From Paenibacillus sp. DMB20 (GTDB lineage Bacteria; Bacillota; Bacilli; Paenibacillales; Paenibacillaceae), in NCBI RefSeq assembly GCF_000987955.1, contig NZ_LAZU01000017.1, forward strand, positions 1 through 64,000: 64,000 nt of DNA, written 5' to 3'. Numbering within the stretch: position 1 is the stretch's first letter; each line of letters begins with the position of its first letter. Positions 54,283 to 62,177 of this stretch are shown here, piece by piece. Both the position numbers and the translations under genes were made by a program. Below the pieces are notes generated by a model that made no database searches, was not told the DNA's origin, and worked only from the letters and a program-made list of their open reading frames with translations.

Positions 54283-56151
54283 ATGAACAATCATATCCCG
54301 CAAATTGACCTGAAAGCTCTGTTTCTCGGGGACAAAGGGGAAAACGTTGATCTTTTCAAGGAACTGCTCCTTAAAATGGTGGACGAGCATGTAGGCTGGC
54401 GCCAAAACTACCAGCCGGAAGATTTGCCCGTCATTACGCCATTCGATAAAAGCGAGAAGAGCTTTCAGGATACGGCAAACCATATGCGGAATGTTTTCGA
54501 TGAATTATCCGCCAAACTTCGCTCGCAATCCCTGCCATGGCATACCGCCGGCCGTTTCTGGGGGCACATGAATTCCGAAACGTTGATGCCGGCGATCATT
54601 GCGTATTCTGCCGCGATGCTCTGGAACGGAAATAACGTGGCTTATGAGTCCTCCCCCGGAACCTCGCAAATGGAAGAGGAGGTTGGGCACCAGCTTTGCA
54701 AACTGATGAGTTACGACGAAGGGACGAGCTGGGGTCATATTTGCGCCGACGGCTCCATTGCCAACTTTGAAGGCCTCTGGTATGCCCGTAACTTGAAATC
54801 TTTGCCGCTTGCGATCAAGGAAATCGCCCCTGAACATGTCGAGGGCAAGTCCGAATGGCAGCTTCTCAACATGTCCACCGAGCAGACCCTTGACATCATG
54901 GCTAAATTGCCCGAGAAGCTGGATGAAATCAAAGAAAACTCGGCCAGAAGCGGACGTTATCTGTCCAAACTGGGAAAATGGCTCATTCCGCAAACCAAAC
55001 ATTACTCCTGGCTTAAGGCCGGCGATATTCTGGGGATCGGTTTGGATGCCATCGAAGCGATTGACGTGGATAGCACGTACCATATGAACATTGAAAAGCT
55101 GGAAGCCCGAATCCGTGAACTGGCGAGCCAAAATATTCCGATTCTCGGTGTTGTAGGCGTGGTGGGGAGCACGGAGGAAGGACAGGTTGACCATATCCAT
55201 AAAATCGTTGCCTTGAGAGAAAAATTATTCGAAGAAGAGGGCATCTATTTTTATATCCACGTAGATGCTGCTTACGGTGGCTATGCCCGTGCGATTTTTC
55301 TTGATGAGAACGACCATTTCATGGATTACGACAAAATCAACGAAGTCTACAAAAGAAATCAGGTGTTCATGGACCGGAAGCTGAAGGACGAATGGCTTAC
55401 CGAAGAGATTTATAATGACTTCAAAGCGATGAGCCAAGTTGAATCCATCACGATCGACCCGCACAAAATGGGCTATATCCCTTACTCTGCCGGCGCCATT
55501 GTTATCAGGGACATTCGGATGCGCGACGCCATCTCCTACTTTGCAACTTACGTATTCGAGAAGGGGGCGGACATTCCCGCATTGCTTGGAGCTTATATCA
55601 TGGAAGGCTCGAAAGCGGGCGCAACCGCAGCAGCCGTATGGACTGCCCACAAGGTACTGCCCTTGAATATCACAGGTTACGGCAAGCTGATGGGGGCCAG
55701 CATCGAAGGAGCGTACCGCTTCTATAATTTCCTGAAGAACAAGAAGTTCAACGTGAACGGCAAGGTCATTACCGCCTATCCGCTGACCAAACCGGATTTC
55801 AATATGGTCGATTATGTCTTTAACGTTGAAGGAAACACGGACCTGGAGAAAATGAACAAGCTGAACCATGACTTTTTCGACCAGTCATCTTATGTGAAAG
55901 GCGATCTCTACGACAACGAATTCTTTACCTCGCACACCGACTTTGCGGTTCCGGACTATGGCAACAGCCCGCTGGAATATGTAAAAAGCCTCGGGTTCAC
56001 GACAGAAGAATGGGAACGCGTCAAAAAAGTGACCATTTTGCGTGCTTGTGCCTTGTCCCCGTACGCGCATGATCCGGAAGTCTTCGAGTACTATGAAAAG
56101 AAGCTTGAGGAAGCCATGCGTGAAAACCTTGAGAAGGCCCTGAATGGGTAA
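54283..56151 (+). CDS. tdcA: PLP-dependent L-tyrosine decarboxylase, copy 1
   Basis: The 622-aa product matches bacterial tyrosine decarboxylase in length (about 620) and over its whole length: [78 protein letters not shown], the PLP-proximal [14 protein letters not shown], and [19 protein letters not shown] with the Schiff-base Lys at residue 395. It makes tyramine and CO2, consuming a proton. It lies 12 bp after tyrP1 with a perfect GGAGG and 18 bp before nhaC. A glutamate or aromatic decarboxylase would be shorter and differ in these blocks. Confidence 0.93.
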   Translation: MNNHIPQIDLKALFLGDKGENVDLFKELLLKMVDEHVGWRQNYQPEDLPVITPFDKSEKSFQDTANHMRNVFDELSAKLRSQSLPWHTAGRFWGHMNSETLMPAIIAYSAAMLWNGNNVAYESSPGTSQMEEEVGHQLCKLMSYDEGTSWGHICADGSIANFEGLWYARNLKSLPLAIKEIAPEHVEGKSEWQLLNMSTEQTLDIMAKLPEKLDEIKENSARSGRYLSKLGKWLIPQTKHYSWLKAGDILGIGLDAIEAIDVDSTYHMNIEKLEARIRELASQNIPILGVVGVVGSTEEGQVDHIHKIVALREKLFEEEGIYFYIHVDAAYGGYARAIFLDENDHFMDYDKINEVYKRNQVFMDRKLKDEWLTEEIYNDFKAMSQVESITIDPHKMGYIPYSAGAIVIRDIRMRDAISYFATYVFEKGADIPALLGAYIMEGSKAGATAAAVWTAHKVLPLNITGYGKLMGASIEGAYRFYNFLKNKKFNVNGKVITAYPLTKPDFNMVDYVFNVEGNTDLEKMNKLNHDFFDQSSYVKGDLYDNEFFTSHTDFAVPDYGNSPLEYVKSLGFTTEEWERVKKVTILRACALSPYAHDPEVFEYYEKKLEEAMRENLEKALNG

Positions 56152-56169
56152 CCTTAAGGAGTTCGGCAT

Positions 56170-57567
56170 ATGAAAAAGGAAGAGGTATCGCTTAATGAAA
56201 GCGTGTTTCTCTTAGTGATCTTGCTGGCGATTATCGGGACATGCATTATTTTGCTCAGCATGGATCCGCAGATCCCGATTTTAATCTCGATTGGGATCAT
56301 GATCATCTTTGCCAAGGTCAAAGGATTTTCCTGGGACGCGATTCACAAAGGTTTGCAAAACGGCATAACTCCCGGCTTGATACCGATTCTGATTTTTATG
56401 CTGATCGGAGCGTTGGTGAGCGTATGGATCGCAGCCGGAACCATCCCCACCATCATGGTTTACGGCTTCGGGATTTTGTCGGCTAAATTTTTTCTGCCTT
56501 CCGTATTCCTTATATGCGCTCTTGTAGGGGTTACGGTCGGCAGTTCCTTTACAACCATATCAACCGTGGGAATCGCCTTATTCGGCATGGGTCAAATTAT
56601 GGGTTACGATCCCGCCATCACCACGGGGGCCATCATATCCGGGGCATTCCTGGGGAACAATATCTCCCCCCTCTCGGATACGACCAATCTGGCCTCCGCC
56701 ATTGCCGAGGTCGATTTATTCGCGCATATCCGCTATATGCTCCGGGTCGTTATTCCAGCCGCTTTGATTTCGCTTGTGTTTTTTGCCGTGGCCGGGCGTT
56801 CCGGCGTCTTGTCTACCGGAGCCAAGATTAGCGAGCTGGTGGATACGCTCAATGCGTCTTTCGTCATTTCCGTTATGACGCTGATTCCGGTTCTTGTTCT
56901 TTTTCTAAGCGCCTGGCGAAAAGTTCCGGCCATACCGACCTTATTGTTGTGCATTGCCGTTACGATCATCGTCCTTTTCATTTATCATCCTGGAACCGGC
57001 TTTCTTGAATTATCCAGGTTGATGCAGGACGGTTACGTGGCAACCACCGGTGTTGAGAGCGTCGACAAGCTGCTCTCCCGCGGCGGCATTCAAAGCATGA
57101 TGTGGTCCGTATCCCTGATTCTGCTGGCACTGGCGATGGGCGGCCTGCTCGTGGAGTTGAAAATCATCGGTACGATCATCTCCAGTGTCTCGGGCTTCGT
57201 AAGCACCAAGGGAAAACTCATACTGACGACGGCTCTAAGCTCCGTAGGCATTAACCTGCTTCTGGGTGAGCAGTATTTGTCCATTATTCTACCGGGGGAA
57301 GCATTCAAGCGCCAGTATGACAAAATTGATCTTCCCCGCAAAGAAATGTCGAGGATTGCGGCGAATGCAGGCGCTGCCGTCAATGCCCTGATTCCCTGGG
57401 GGGTAAGCGGCGTATTTATCGCCGGGACCTTGGGGATTTCGACGCTCGCGTATTTTCCGTACGCCATCTTCTGCATCACGGCTCCGGTTCTTAACGTCCT
57501 GTACGGTTTCGTGAATCCCGGCAAGACGAATGTTCTTCCAAGACCGCGGAAGCGGTCGCCAAGCTAG
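56170..57567 (+). CDS. nhaC: NhaC-family Na+/H+ antiporter
   Basis: The 465-aa protein has about eleven helices. NhaC motifs are GITPGLIPILIFMLIGALVSVWIAAGTIPTIMVYG near residue 65, and GVTVGSSFTTISTVGIALFGMGQIMGYDPAITTGAIISGAFLGNNISPLSDTTNLAS near 120-175. It ends GEQYLSIILPGEAFKRQYD and NAGAAVNALIPWGVSGVF. It exchanges Na+ for H+. An nhaC gene is also part of the enterococcal and lactobacillal tyramine clusters, so its presence here supports the pathway call. AAGGAG precedes the ATG. Confidence 0.9.
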   Translation: MKKEEVSLNESVFLLVILLAIIGTCIILLSMDPQIPILISIGIMIIFAKVKGFSWDAIHKGLQNGITPGLIPILIFMLIGALVSVWIAAGTIPTIMVYGFGILSAKFFLPSVFLICALVGVTVGSSFTTISTVGIALFGMGQIMGYDPAITTGAIISGAFLGNNISPLSDTTNLASAIAEVDLFAHIRYMLRVVIPAALISLVFFAVAGRSGVLSTGAKISELVDTLNASFVISVMTLIPVLVLFLSAWRKVPAIPTLLLCIAVTIIVLFIYHPGTGFLELSRLMQDGYVATTGVESVDKLLSRGGIQSMMWSVSLILLALAMGGLLVELKIIGTIISSVSGFVSTKGKLILTTALSSVGINLLLGEQYLSIILPGEAFKRQYDKIDLPRKEMSRIAANAGAAVNALIPWGVSGVFIAGTLGISTLAYFPYAIFCITAPVLNVLYGFVNPGKTNVLPRPRKRSPS

Positions 57568-57598
57568 ACAAAAAAGTTTTATCGAATTAAAAAAAGTG

Positions 57599-57627
57599 TT
57601 GACAAACCCTAAATGCAGGACTAAGAT
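57599..57627 (+). promoter_or_regulatory. Sigma-A promoter of the tyrS T-box leader
   Basis: TTGACA (57599-57604), 17 bp, TAAGAT (57622-57627), about 30 bp after the nhaC stop. Confidence 0.8.
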
Positions 57628-57639
57628 GACATTAATCTA

Positions 57640-57898
57640 ATATTGGATGGCACGATGAAAGAGCGAAGTAGCAATTTTGTCCCTGTTTTCAGAAAGCCGG
57701 GGGTTGATGCGACCCGGTACAAACACAATTGCGAATTACACTCTGGAGGATCTTAGGTAATGCTAAGCGGATTGGCAATCGATATCATTGCCGAGAGTGG
57801 TATTAACGGTGACTGCAGCGCCGTTAATGCAATTTGGGTGGTAACACGGTTAATAATCGTCCCTATAGTCTACAATAGACTAGGTGACGATTTTTTTT
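57640..57898 (+). ncRNA. Tyrosine T-box riboswitch with terminator
   Basis: The leader holds a Stem I with AGAG near 57660 pairing to CTCT. The specifier is TAC (57737-57739), a tyrosine codon, in GAATTACACTCTGG. The T-box sequence TGGGTGGTAACACGG spans 57835-57849. The terminator AATCGTC ... GACGATT with inner TAGTCTA/TAGACTA spans 57855-57892, followed by T8. Uncharged tRNA-Tyr should stabilise the antiterminator and switch on tyrS. Confidence 0.92.
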
Positions 57899-57959
57899 AT
57901 TTTTCGGATTCTTAATTCAACATCAATATAAATAAAAAACACCAAGGGAGCTGACCACA

Positions 57960-59225
57960 ATGATGAATATCATTGACGAACTGGAATGGCGCGGAGCCAT
58001 TAACCAACAGACGGATGCAGAGGGATTGCGCAAACTGACAAGCGAGAAATCGATATCGCTATACTGCGGGGTTGACCCGACCGGAGACAGTATGCACATC
58101 GGCCACTTGATTCCGTTCATGATGCTGAAACGTTTCCAGATGGCAGGCCACCGTCCTGTTATTCTGATTGGCGGAGCTACAGGCACGATCGGCGACCCAA
58201 GCGGACGAACGTCGGAACGCACATTGCAGACGATGGATCAGGTTCAGAAGAACGTTGACGCGCTTACGGCTCAAATGAAAAAGCTGTTCCTCAACGAGGG
58301 CGATACCGGATTGCGCATGGTAAACAACTTTGACTGGACCCATAACCTGACCATTTTGGATTTCCTCCGCGACTACGGGAAAAACTTCAGCGTCAACACG
58401 ATGCTGGCCAAGGATATCGTTGCAAGCCGTCTCGACTCGGGAATATCGTTCACCGAATTCTCGTACCAGATCCTGCAATCCATGGACTTCCACCATTTGT
58501 TCAAAGAAATGGATGTGCAGCTTCAGATCGGCGGCGCGGATCAATGGGGCAATATTACAAGCGGACTTGATCTCATCCGTAAGAAAGAAGGTCCGGAAGC
58601 CAAAGCATTCGGTCTCACCATTCCATTGATGCTTAAAGCGGACGGCACGAAATTCGGCAAAACGGCCGGCGGGGCAATCTGGCTTGACCCGAACAAAACG
58701 ACGCCATTCGAATTCTACCAGTTCTGGGCCAACACAGATGATCGTGATGTCATCAGATACCTGAAATTTTTCACCTTCCTTACTAAAGAAGAAATCGGCG
58801 AGTTGGAAAAGAAGGTGGAGACGGAGCCTCACAAACGCGAAGCACAGCTGAAACTGGCCGAAGAAATGACCAAGTTCGTACACAGCGAGGAAGCCTTGAT
58901 CAAGGCTCAGAGAATTACGGCAGCTTTGTTCAGCGGAGATATCAAATCGCTGACCGCCGATGAAATCGAACAGGGCTTCAAAGATATGCCGACATTCAAT
59001 GCCTCGACCGAACCGAAAAACATCGTTGATTGGTTGGTGGATCTGGGCATTGAACCTTCCAAGCGTCAAGCGAGGGAGGATATCACAAGCGGCGCCATTT
59101 CCATCAATGGGGATAAAGTTACCGATCTGGATATGCTGATTACAGCCGACGACTCTTTCGAAGGAAGATTCATTATTGTACGCAAAGGCAAAAAGAATTA
59201 CAGCTTGGTCAAATTAGGAGAATAG
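57960..59225 (+). CDS. tyrS: Tyrosyl-tRNA synthetase
   Basis: The 421-aa class I synthetase has the HIGH motif in GVDPTGDSMHIGHLIPF near residue 45, the tyrosine-binding block GGADQWGNITSGLDLIRK near 195 and the KMSKS-equivalent KFGKTAGGA near 230. A C-terminal S4 RNA-binding domain (about 350-421) follows. Two adjacent ATG codons (57960 and 57963) could start it. It is under a tyrosine T-box. In lactic acid bacteria a tyrS often adjoins tdcA, so it may be part of the tyramine module or the housekeeping copy. Confidence 0.95.
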   Translation: MMNIIDELEWRGAINQQTDAEGLRKLTSEKSISLYCGVDPTGDSMHIGHLIPFMMLKRFQMAGHRPVILIGGATGTIGDPSGRTSERTLQTMDQVQKNVDALTAQMKKLFLNEGDTGLRMVNNFDWTHNLTILDFLRDYGKNFSVNTMLAKDIVASRLDSGISFTEFSYQILQSMDFHHLFKEMDVQLQIGGADQWGNITSGLDLIRKKEGPEAKAFGLTIPLMLKADGTKFGKTAGGAIWLDPNKTTPFEFYQFWANTDDRDVIRYLKFFTFLTKEEIGELEKKVETEPHKREAQLKLAEEMTKFVHSEEALIKAQRITAALFSGDIKSLTADEIEQGFKDMPTFNASTEPKNIVDWLVDLGIEPSKRQAREDITSGAISINGDKVTDLDMLITADDSFEGRFIIVRKGKKNYSLVKLGE

Positions 59226-59242
59226 CCGCTTAGCGCGAGTTC

Positions 59243-59268
59243 AAAAGCCGGGGGTTTCCCGGCTTTTT
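59243..59268 (+). terminator. Terminator of tyrS
   Basis: AAAAGCCGGG and CCCGGCTTTT surround GGTTT and end in T5. Confidence 0.88.
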
Positions 59269-59321
59269 GTACAACCTCTATCAGTTATTCTCGACCTCAT
59301 CCCTCGTGGAGGCGAAATAAA

Positions 59322-60011
59322 GTGTCTGAACCGTGGAGAAGAGCGCTTCAATACGCTTTTGCCAATCACCGAATCATTTCGGTCATCAACCGCGCTCAGC
59401 AAGTGAACTGGTTGCGATTGGATCTGGTTCTTGAACGAATTCCAAACGTTCAGATCAACGCCGAATTGGATAAAATGCTGGCGGCATTCAATCGTTTGTT
59501 GAAATACAAAAGCGTAAAGCAAGTAACGCTGGGCTATTTTCGAATGCTTGAGGTGAGGCAGCATGGCGATTTGTCAGAAGCAAGGATTCACGTGCTGCTG
59601 CCCACGCTTAAAAGCTATTTTCAAGGAAGATATTATCTGAAGCATGATACATGGCTGTCACTTTGGCGCAAAGCGATGAATCGCGAGTTTGACAATCGGG
59701 TGCTTGTCGAAGTAGGGGGCATCAGCGATAAAAGCGACCGTGATCTGATTATCAATAAAATGAAACGGTGCTTGCAGCAATTGCAACAGGATCGTGAACC
59801 TGTAAAAGCCGGTGGATCGCCTGCCGGACGAAGATGGATCGGCTATGGTAAGTTATTGAAACAGTATATGAATCTCCCAAAATCCACAGCCGCTGGGGAT
59901 TTAAGCTTTTACGATACGGATGATGCCATAGCCAACAGCGCATTTGAAATCATGCTTGAGTGGTATCCGGGGATACGCCACGACGCAATCCGGACCGCAA
60001 GTTCATCGTGA
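59322..60011 (+). CDS. Degenerate rolling-circle plasmid Rep-like protein
   Basis: The 229-aa product starts at GTG with GGAGG upstream. It resembles Rep_1 (pUB110-type) replication proteins: WLRLDLVLERIPNVQINAELDKMLAAFNRLLKYKSVKQVTLGYFRMLEVRQ, then ARIHVLLPTLKSYFQGRYYLKHDTWLSLWRKAMN. The expected HUH metal motif (His-x-His) is reduced to IHVLL with one His, and no catalytic Tyr block like the AKYxxK of active Reps is clear. It is therefore probably inactive as a nickase, either decaying or adapted to another role. It sits between tyrS and the second tyrP-tdcA copy and has its own terminator. Recognition is by pattern only. Confidence 0.6.
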   Translation: MSEPWRRALQYAFANHRIISVINRAQQVNWLRLDLVLERIPNVQINAELDKMLAAFNRLLKYKSVKQVTLGYFRMLEVRQHGDLSEARIHVLLPTLKSYFQGRYYLKHDTWLSLWRKAMNREFDNRVLVEVGGISDKSDRDLIINKMKRCLQQLQQDREPVKAGGSPAGRRWIGYGKLLKQYMNLPKSTAAGDLSFYDTDDAIANSAFEIMLEWYPGIRHDAIRTASSS

Positions 60012-60058
60012 ATTCTATGATAATTATCACTTTTTAGGCCTGATATTTTGCATTTTTT

Positions 60059-60106
60059 AAACCGGTTTTCTTGTCATGAATCATGACTGGAATCCGGTTT
60101 TTTTTG
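60059..60106 (+). terminator. Terminator after the Rep-like gene
   Basis: AAACCGG and CCGGTTTTTTTT enclose a second dyad, GTCATGA/TCATGAC. Confidence 0.8.
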
Positions 60107-60530
60107 TCAATTAAACCTGAAGCATCCTTTGAATGAGGGTTATTTTGGAAATCAAAAAGCTTCATGAATTCCGGGATTTGGAAAATACGATGCCGCTCGG
60201 AAGGCTCTGCTCGGATGATCCGCAGGACATGCCGTGATTAAGTATTCATTTTATGCATGAAAGAAACTACCCATCTCCTCTTCCTTCTTTCACAAGTTAA
60301 AGTGGAATCACAAAAAACATTATCACCTATGGCGAAATCCTCAAAACCCCAAAATAAACCATGCATATTTATGAATAAATATACAATTATACGGCAGATA
60401 AATGCTTTTATCACAAAAAGCATAAAACGATTTAAGGATTAAACAATAGTGTGGTAAAAGCGTTAATGCCTTTATTAATTAGATTTTTCGAATTTGGAAA
60501 AAACCCTTGTGTGACAAGGTTTTGAAGGTC
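60107..60530. other. AT-rich non-coding gap upstream of tyrP2
   Basis: No convincing gene lies here. A 34-codon open frame (60133-60237) lacks a good RBS and looks like a remnant. Frames of 61 codons on each strand near 60240-60440 look fortuitous. CCTTGT/ACAAGG flank GTG at about 60505-60520, followed by TTTTG. From about 60240 the base composition is distinctly AT-rich. Confidence 0.5.
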
Positions 60531-60531
60531 A

Positions 60532-60585
60532 TTGACATAACAAAAAAAACAGGCGTATACTGACCGTGCAAGTTAATCGATTAAC
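60532..60585 (+). promoter_or_regulatory. tyrP2-tdcA2 promoter with perfect 14-bp operator
   Basis: TTGACA (60532-60537), 18 bp, TATACT (60556-60561). About 10 bp downstream of the -10 is the perfect palindrome GTTAATCGATTAAC (60572-60585), with a central CG as in LacI-family operators. The position favours repression by roadblock. The regulator is not identified. Confidence 0.75.
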
Positions 60586-60623
60586 AAAGAACTTAATTTC
60601 CTAAGACTCCCAAGGTGGTGAAC

Positions 60624-60677
60624 TTGAAGGTTAGTCAGCAAAGATTTGTTGAGTATTTATGCATGAACCACAATTAG
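60624..60677 (+). CDS. Possible 17-aa leader peptide ahead of tyrP2
   Basis: TTG at 60624 follows AAGGTGG by five bases and opens MKVSQQRFVEYLCMNHN, stopping TAG 24 bp before the tyrP2 ATG. It contains one Tyr codon. It could couple translation to tyrP2 or be chance. Confidence 0.25.
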   Translation: MKVSQQRFVEYLCMNHN

Positions 60678-60700
60678 AGATAGAAAGAAGGATAGAATTT

Positions 60701-62110
60701 ATGGCCAATTCAAAAAAGCTGACCTTGTTTGGCTTGATTGGTATCACGATGGCGTTCTTCGGTACCGTACGGAGCGTTCCGACGCTGGCTGCGACGGGCT
60801 GGACACAGATCTTTTACATGCTGGTGGCGGCGATTCTGTTTGCCCTGCCGATTGCGCTGATGTCCGCCGAGATGTCAACAGGATTTGCTGAGGAAGGCGG
60901 CCCGCAGGTATGGGTCAAAAAAGCGTTAGGCGAGAAGTGGGGATTCGTTACCTCCTGGCTGTTATGGGTTCAGATGTTCTTCGGGATGGTAATGGTTGCA
61001 TCAACGGTGGGCGTACTCTTAGGTTACGTTATTAATAAACCGGATCTTTCATCGAATAACGTGTTTATCTTTGCAGTTATCCTGATTTCGTATTGGGGCG
61101 TAACCTTGCTGAACCTGAAATTCGACATGGTTAAGATCGCGGGTAACTGGGGCGCTATTATCGGCGTATATATTCCATTTGTTATTCTCGTGGTTCTTGG
61201 CGTGATTTACATGTTCAAGAACGGCATCCAGCCGGGAAGCTATCTGGATAACTTCAAGGCAAGCGACCTGCTTCCTAACCTATCTGACTTGGGAAGCCTG
61301 GCATATTTGTCCGGCATCATCTTCATCTTCGCCGGTGTGGAGATTTCTTCCGTTCACGCCAACAACATTGAAAATCCAAAACGGAATTATCCGATCGCGG
61401 TTATTGCATCTGTAATCCTGCTTGTTATTTTCAACCTTGTGGCCGGCTTGACGGTATCCAACGGCGTGCCGGCAGGCAAGATGGAACTGGCGAATATCAC
61501 TCAGCCGTATTTGATCTTCTGTGAGAATTTGGGCATTCCGTCCTTTTTCGTCAATGTGATCTCGGCGATGATCCTGATCGGGGTTCTGGTTCAGCTGAGC
61601 GCATGGGTTCTCGGACCAAGCAAATCGATGATTAAGGTAGCGGACGAGGGCAACTTGCCTCCTTTCTTCCAAAAGAGAACGTCCAAGAATATTCCGATTA
61701 CGTTCGTTATGATTCAAGCGATTGTCATCTCGATTGTTTCCGTACTGTACATCGTTGTACCGGATGTTAACAGTGCATTTCTGATTATTACGATTACGAC
61801 CACGATTCTGTATTGTATCGTTTACGCATTGATTGCGATTTCGGCCATTCGCCTGCGTTACAAGATGCCTGAAATCGAAAGACCGTTCAGACTGGGAAGC
61901 AAAGGAAACGGTATGATGTGGTTTGTTTCCATCCTGTCCTTGCTCAGCGTAGCCATCACCCTGGTTGTCAGCTTGATTCCGCCATCCGTGCTGGAGCCAA
62001 GCCAATATACCGGCTACATCATCTATCAAGTTGCGGCAACCGTGGTCATGGTGGGCATTGCCCTGATCATTCATAAAAAGAAGAAGCCTAGCTGGAAGAA
62101 AAGTGACTAA
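60701..62110 (+). CDS. tyrP: Tyrosine/tyramine antiporter (APC family), copy 2
   Basis: The product is 469 aa from the ATG at 60701 (AAGGA upstream); an ATG at 60659 in the same frame lacks an RBS. Protein sequence is almost that of copy 1: 8 differences in the first 100 residues, with the same helices and FIFAGVEISSVHANNIENPKRNYP block. At the DNA level many third positions differ, so the duplication is not recent or the copies came separately. It is followed 67 bp later by tdcA2 and driven by its own promoter. Confidence 0.86.
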   Translation: MANSKKLTLFGLIGITMAFFGTVRSVPTLAATGWTQIFYMLVAAILFALPIALMSAEMSTGFAEEGGPQVWVKKALGEKWGFVTSWLLWVQMFFGMVMVASTVGVLLGYVINKPDLSSNNVFIFAVILISYWGVTLLNLKFDMVKIAGNWGAIIGVYIPFVILVVLGVIYMFKNGIQPGSYLDNFKASDLLPNLSDLGSLAYLSGIIFIFAGVEISSVHANNIENPKRNYPIAVIASVILLVIFNLVAGLTVSNGVPAGKMELANITQPYLIFCENLGIPSFFVNVISAMILIGVLVQLSAWVLGPSKSMIKVADEGNLPPFFQKRTSKNIPITFVMIQAIVISIVSVLYIVVPDVNSAFLIITITTTILYCIVYALIAISAIRLRYKMPEIERPFRLGSKGNGMMWFVSILSLLSVAITLVVSLIPPSVLEPSQYTGYIIYQVAATVVMVGIALIIHKKKKPSWKKSD

Positions 62111-62177
62111 TTTCACATTGTTTTGTTAACAAATCATTCAAATCATACACAATATCGATCTACAGGAGGACTAAAAC

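Noticed and set aside
60238..60442. Overlapping 61-codon frames on both strands
   Set aside because: AT-rich, no convincing RBS and no conserved pattern; most likely chance.
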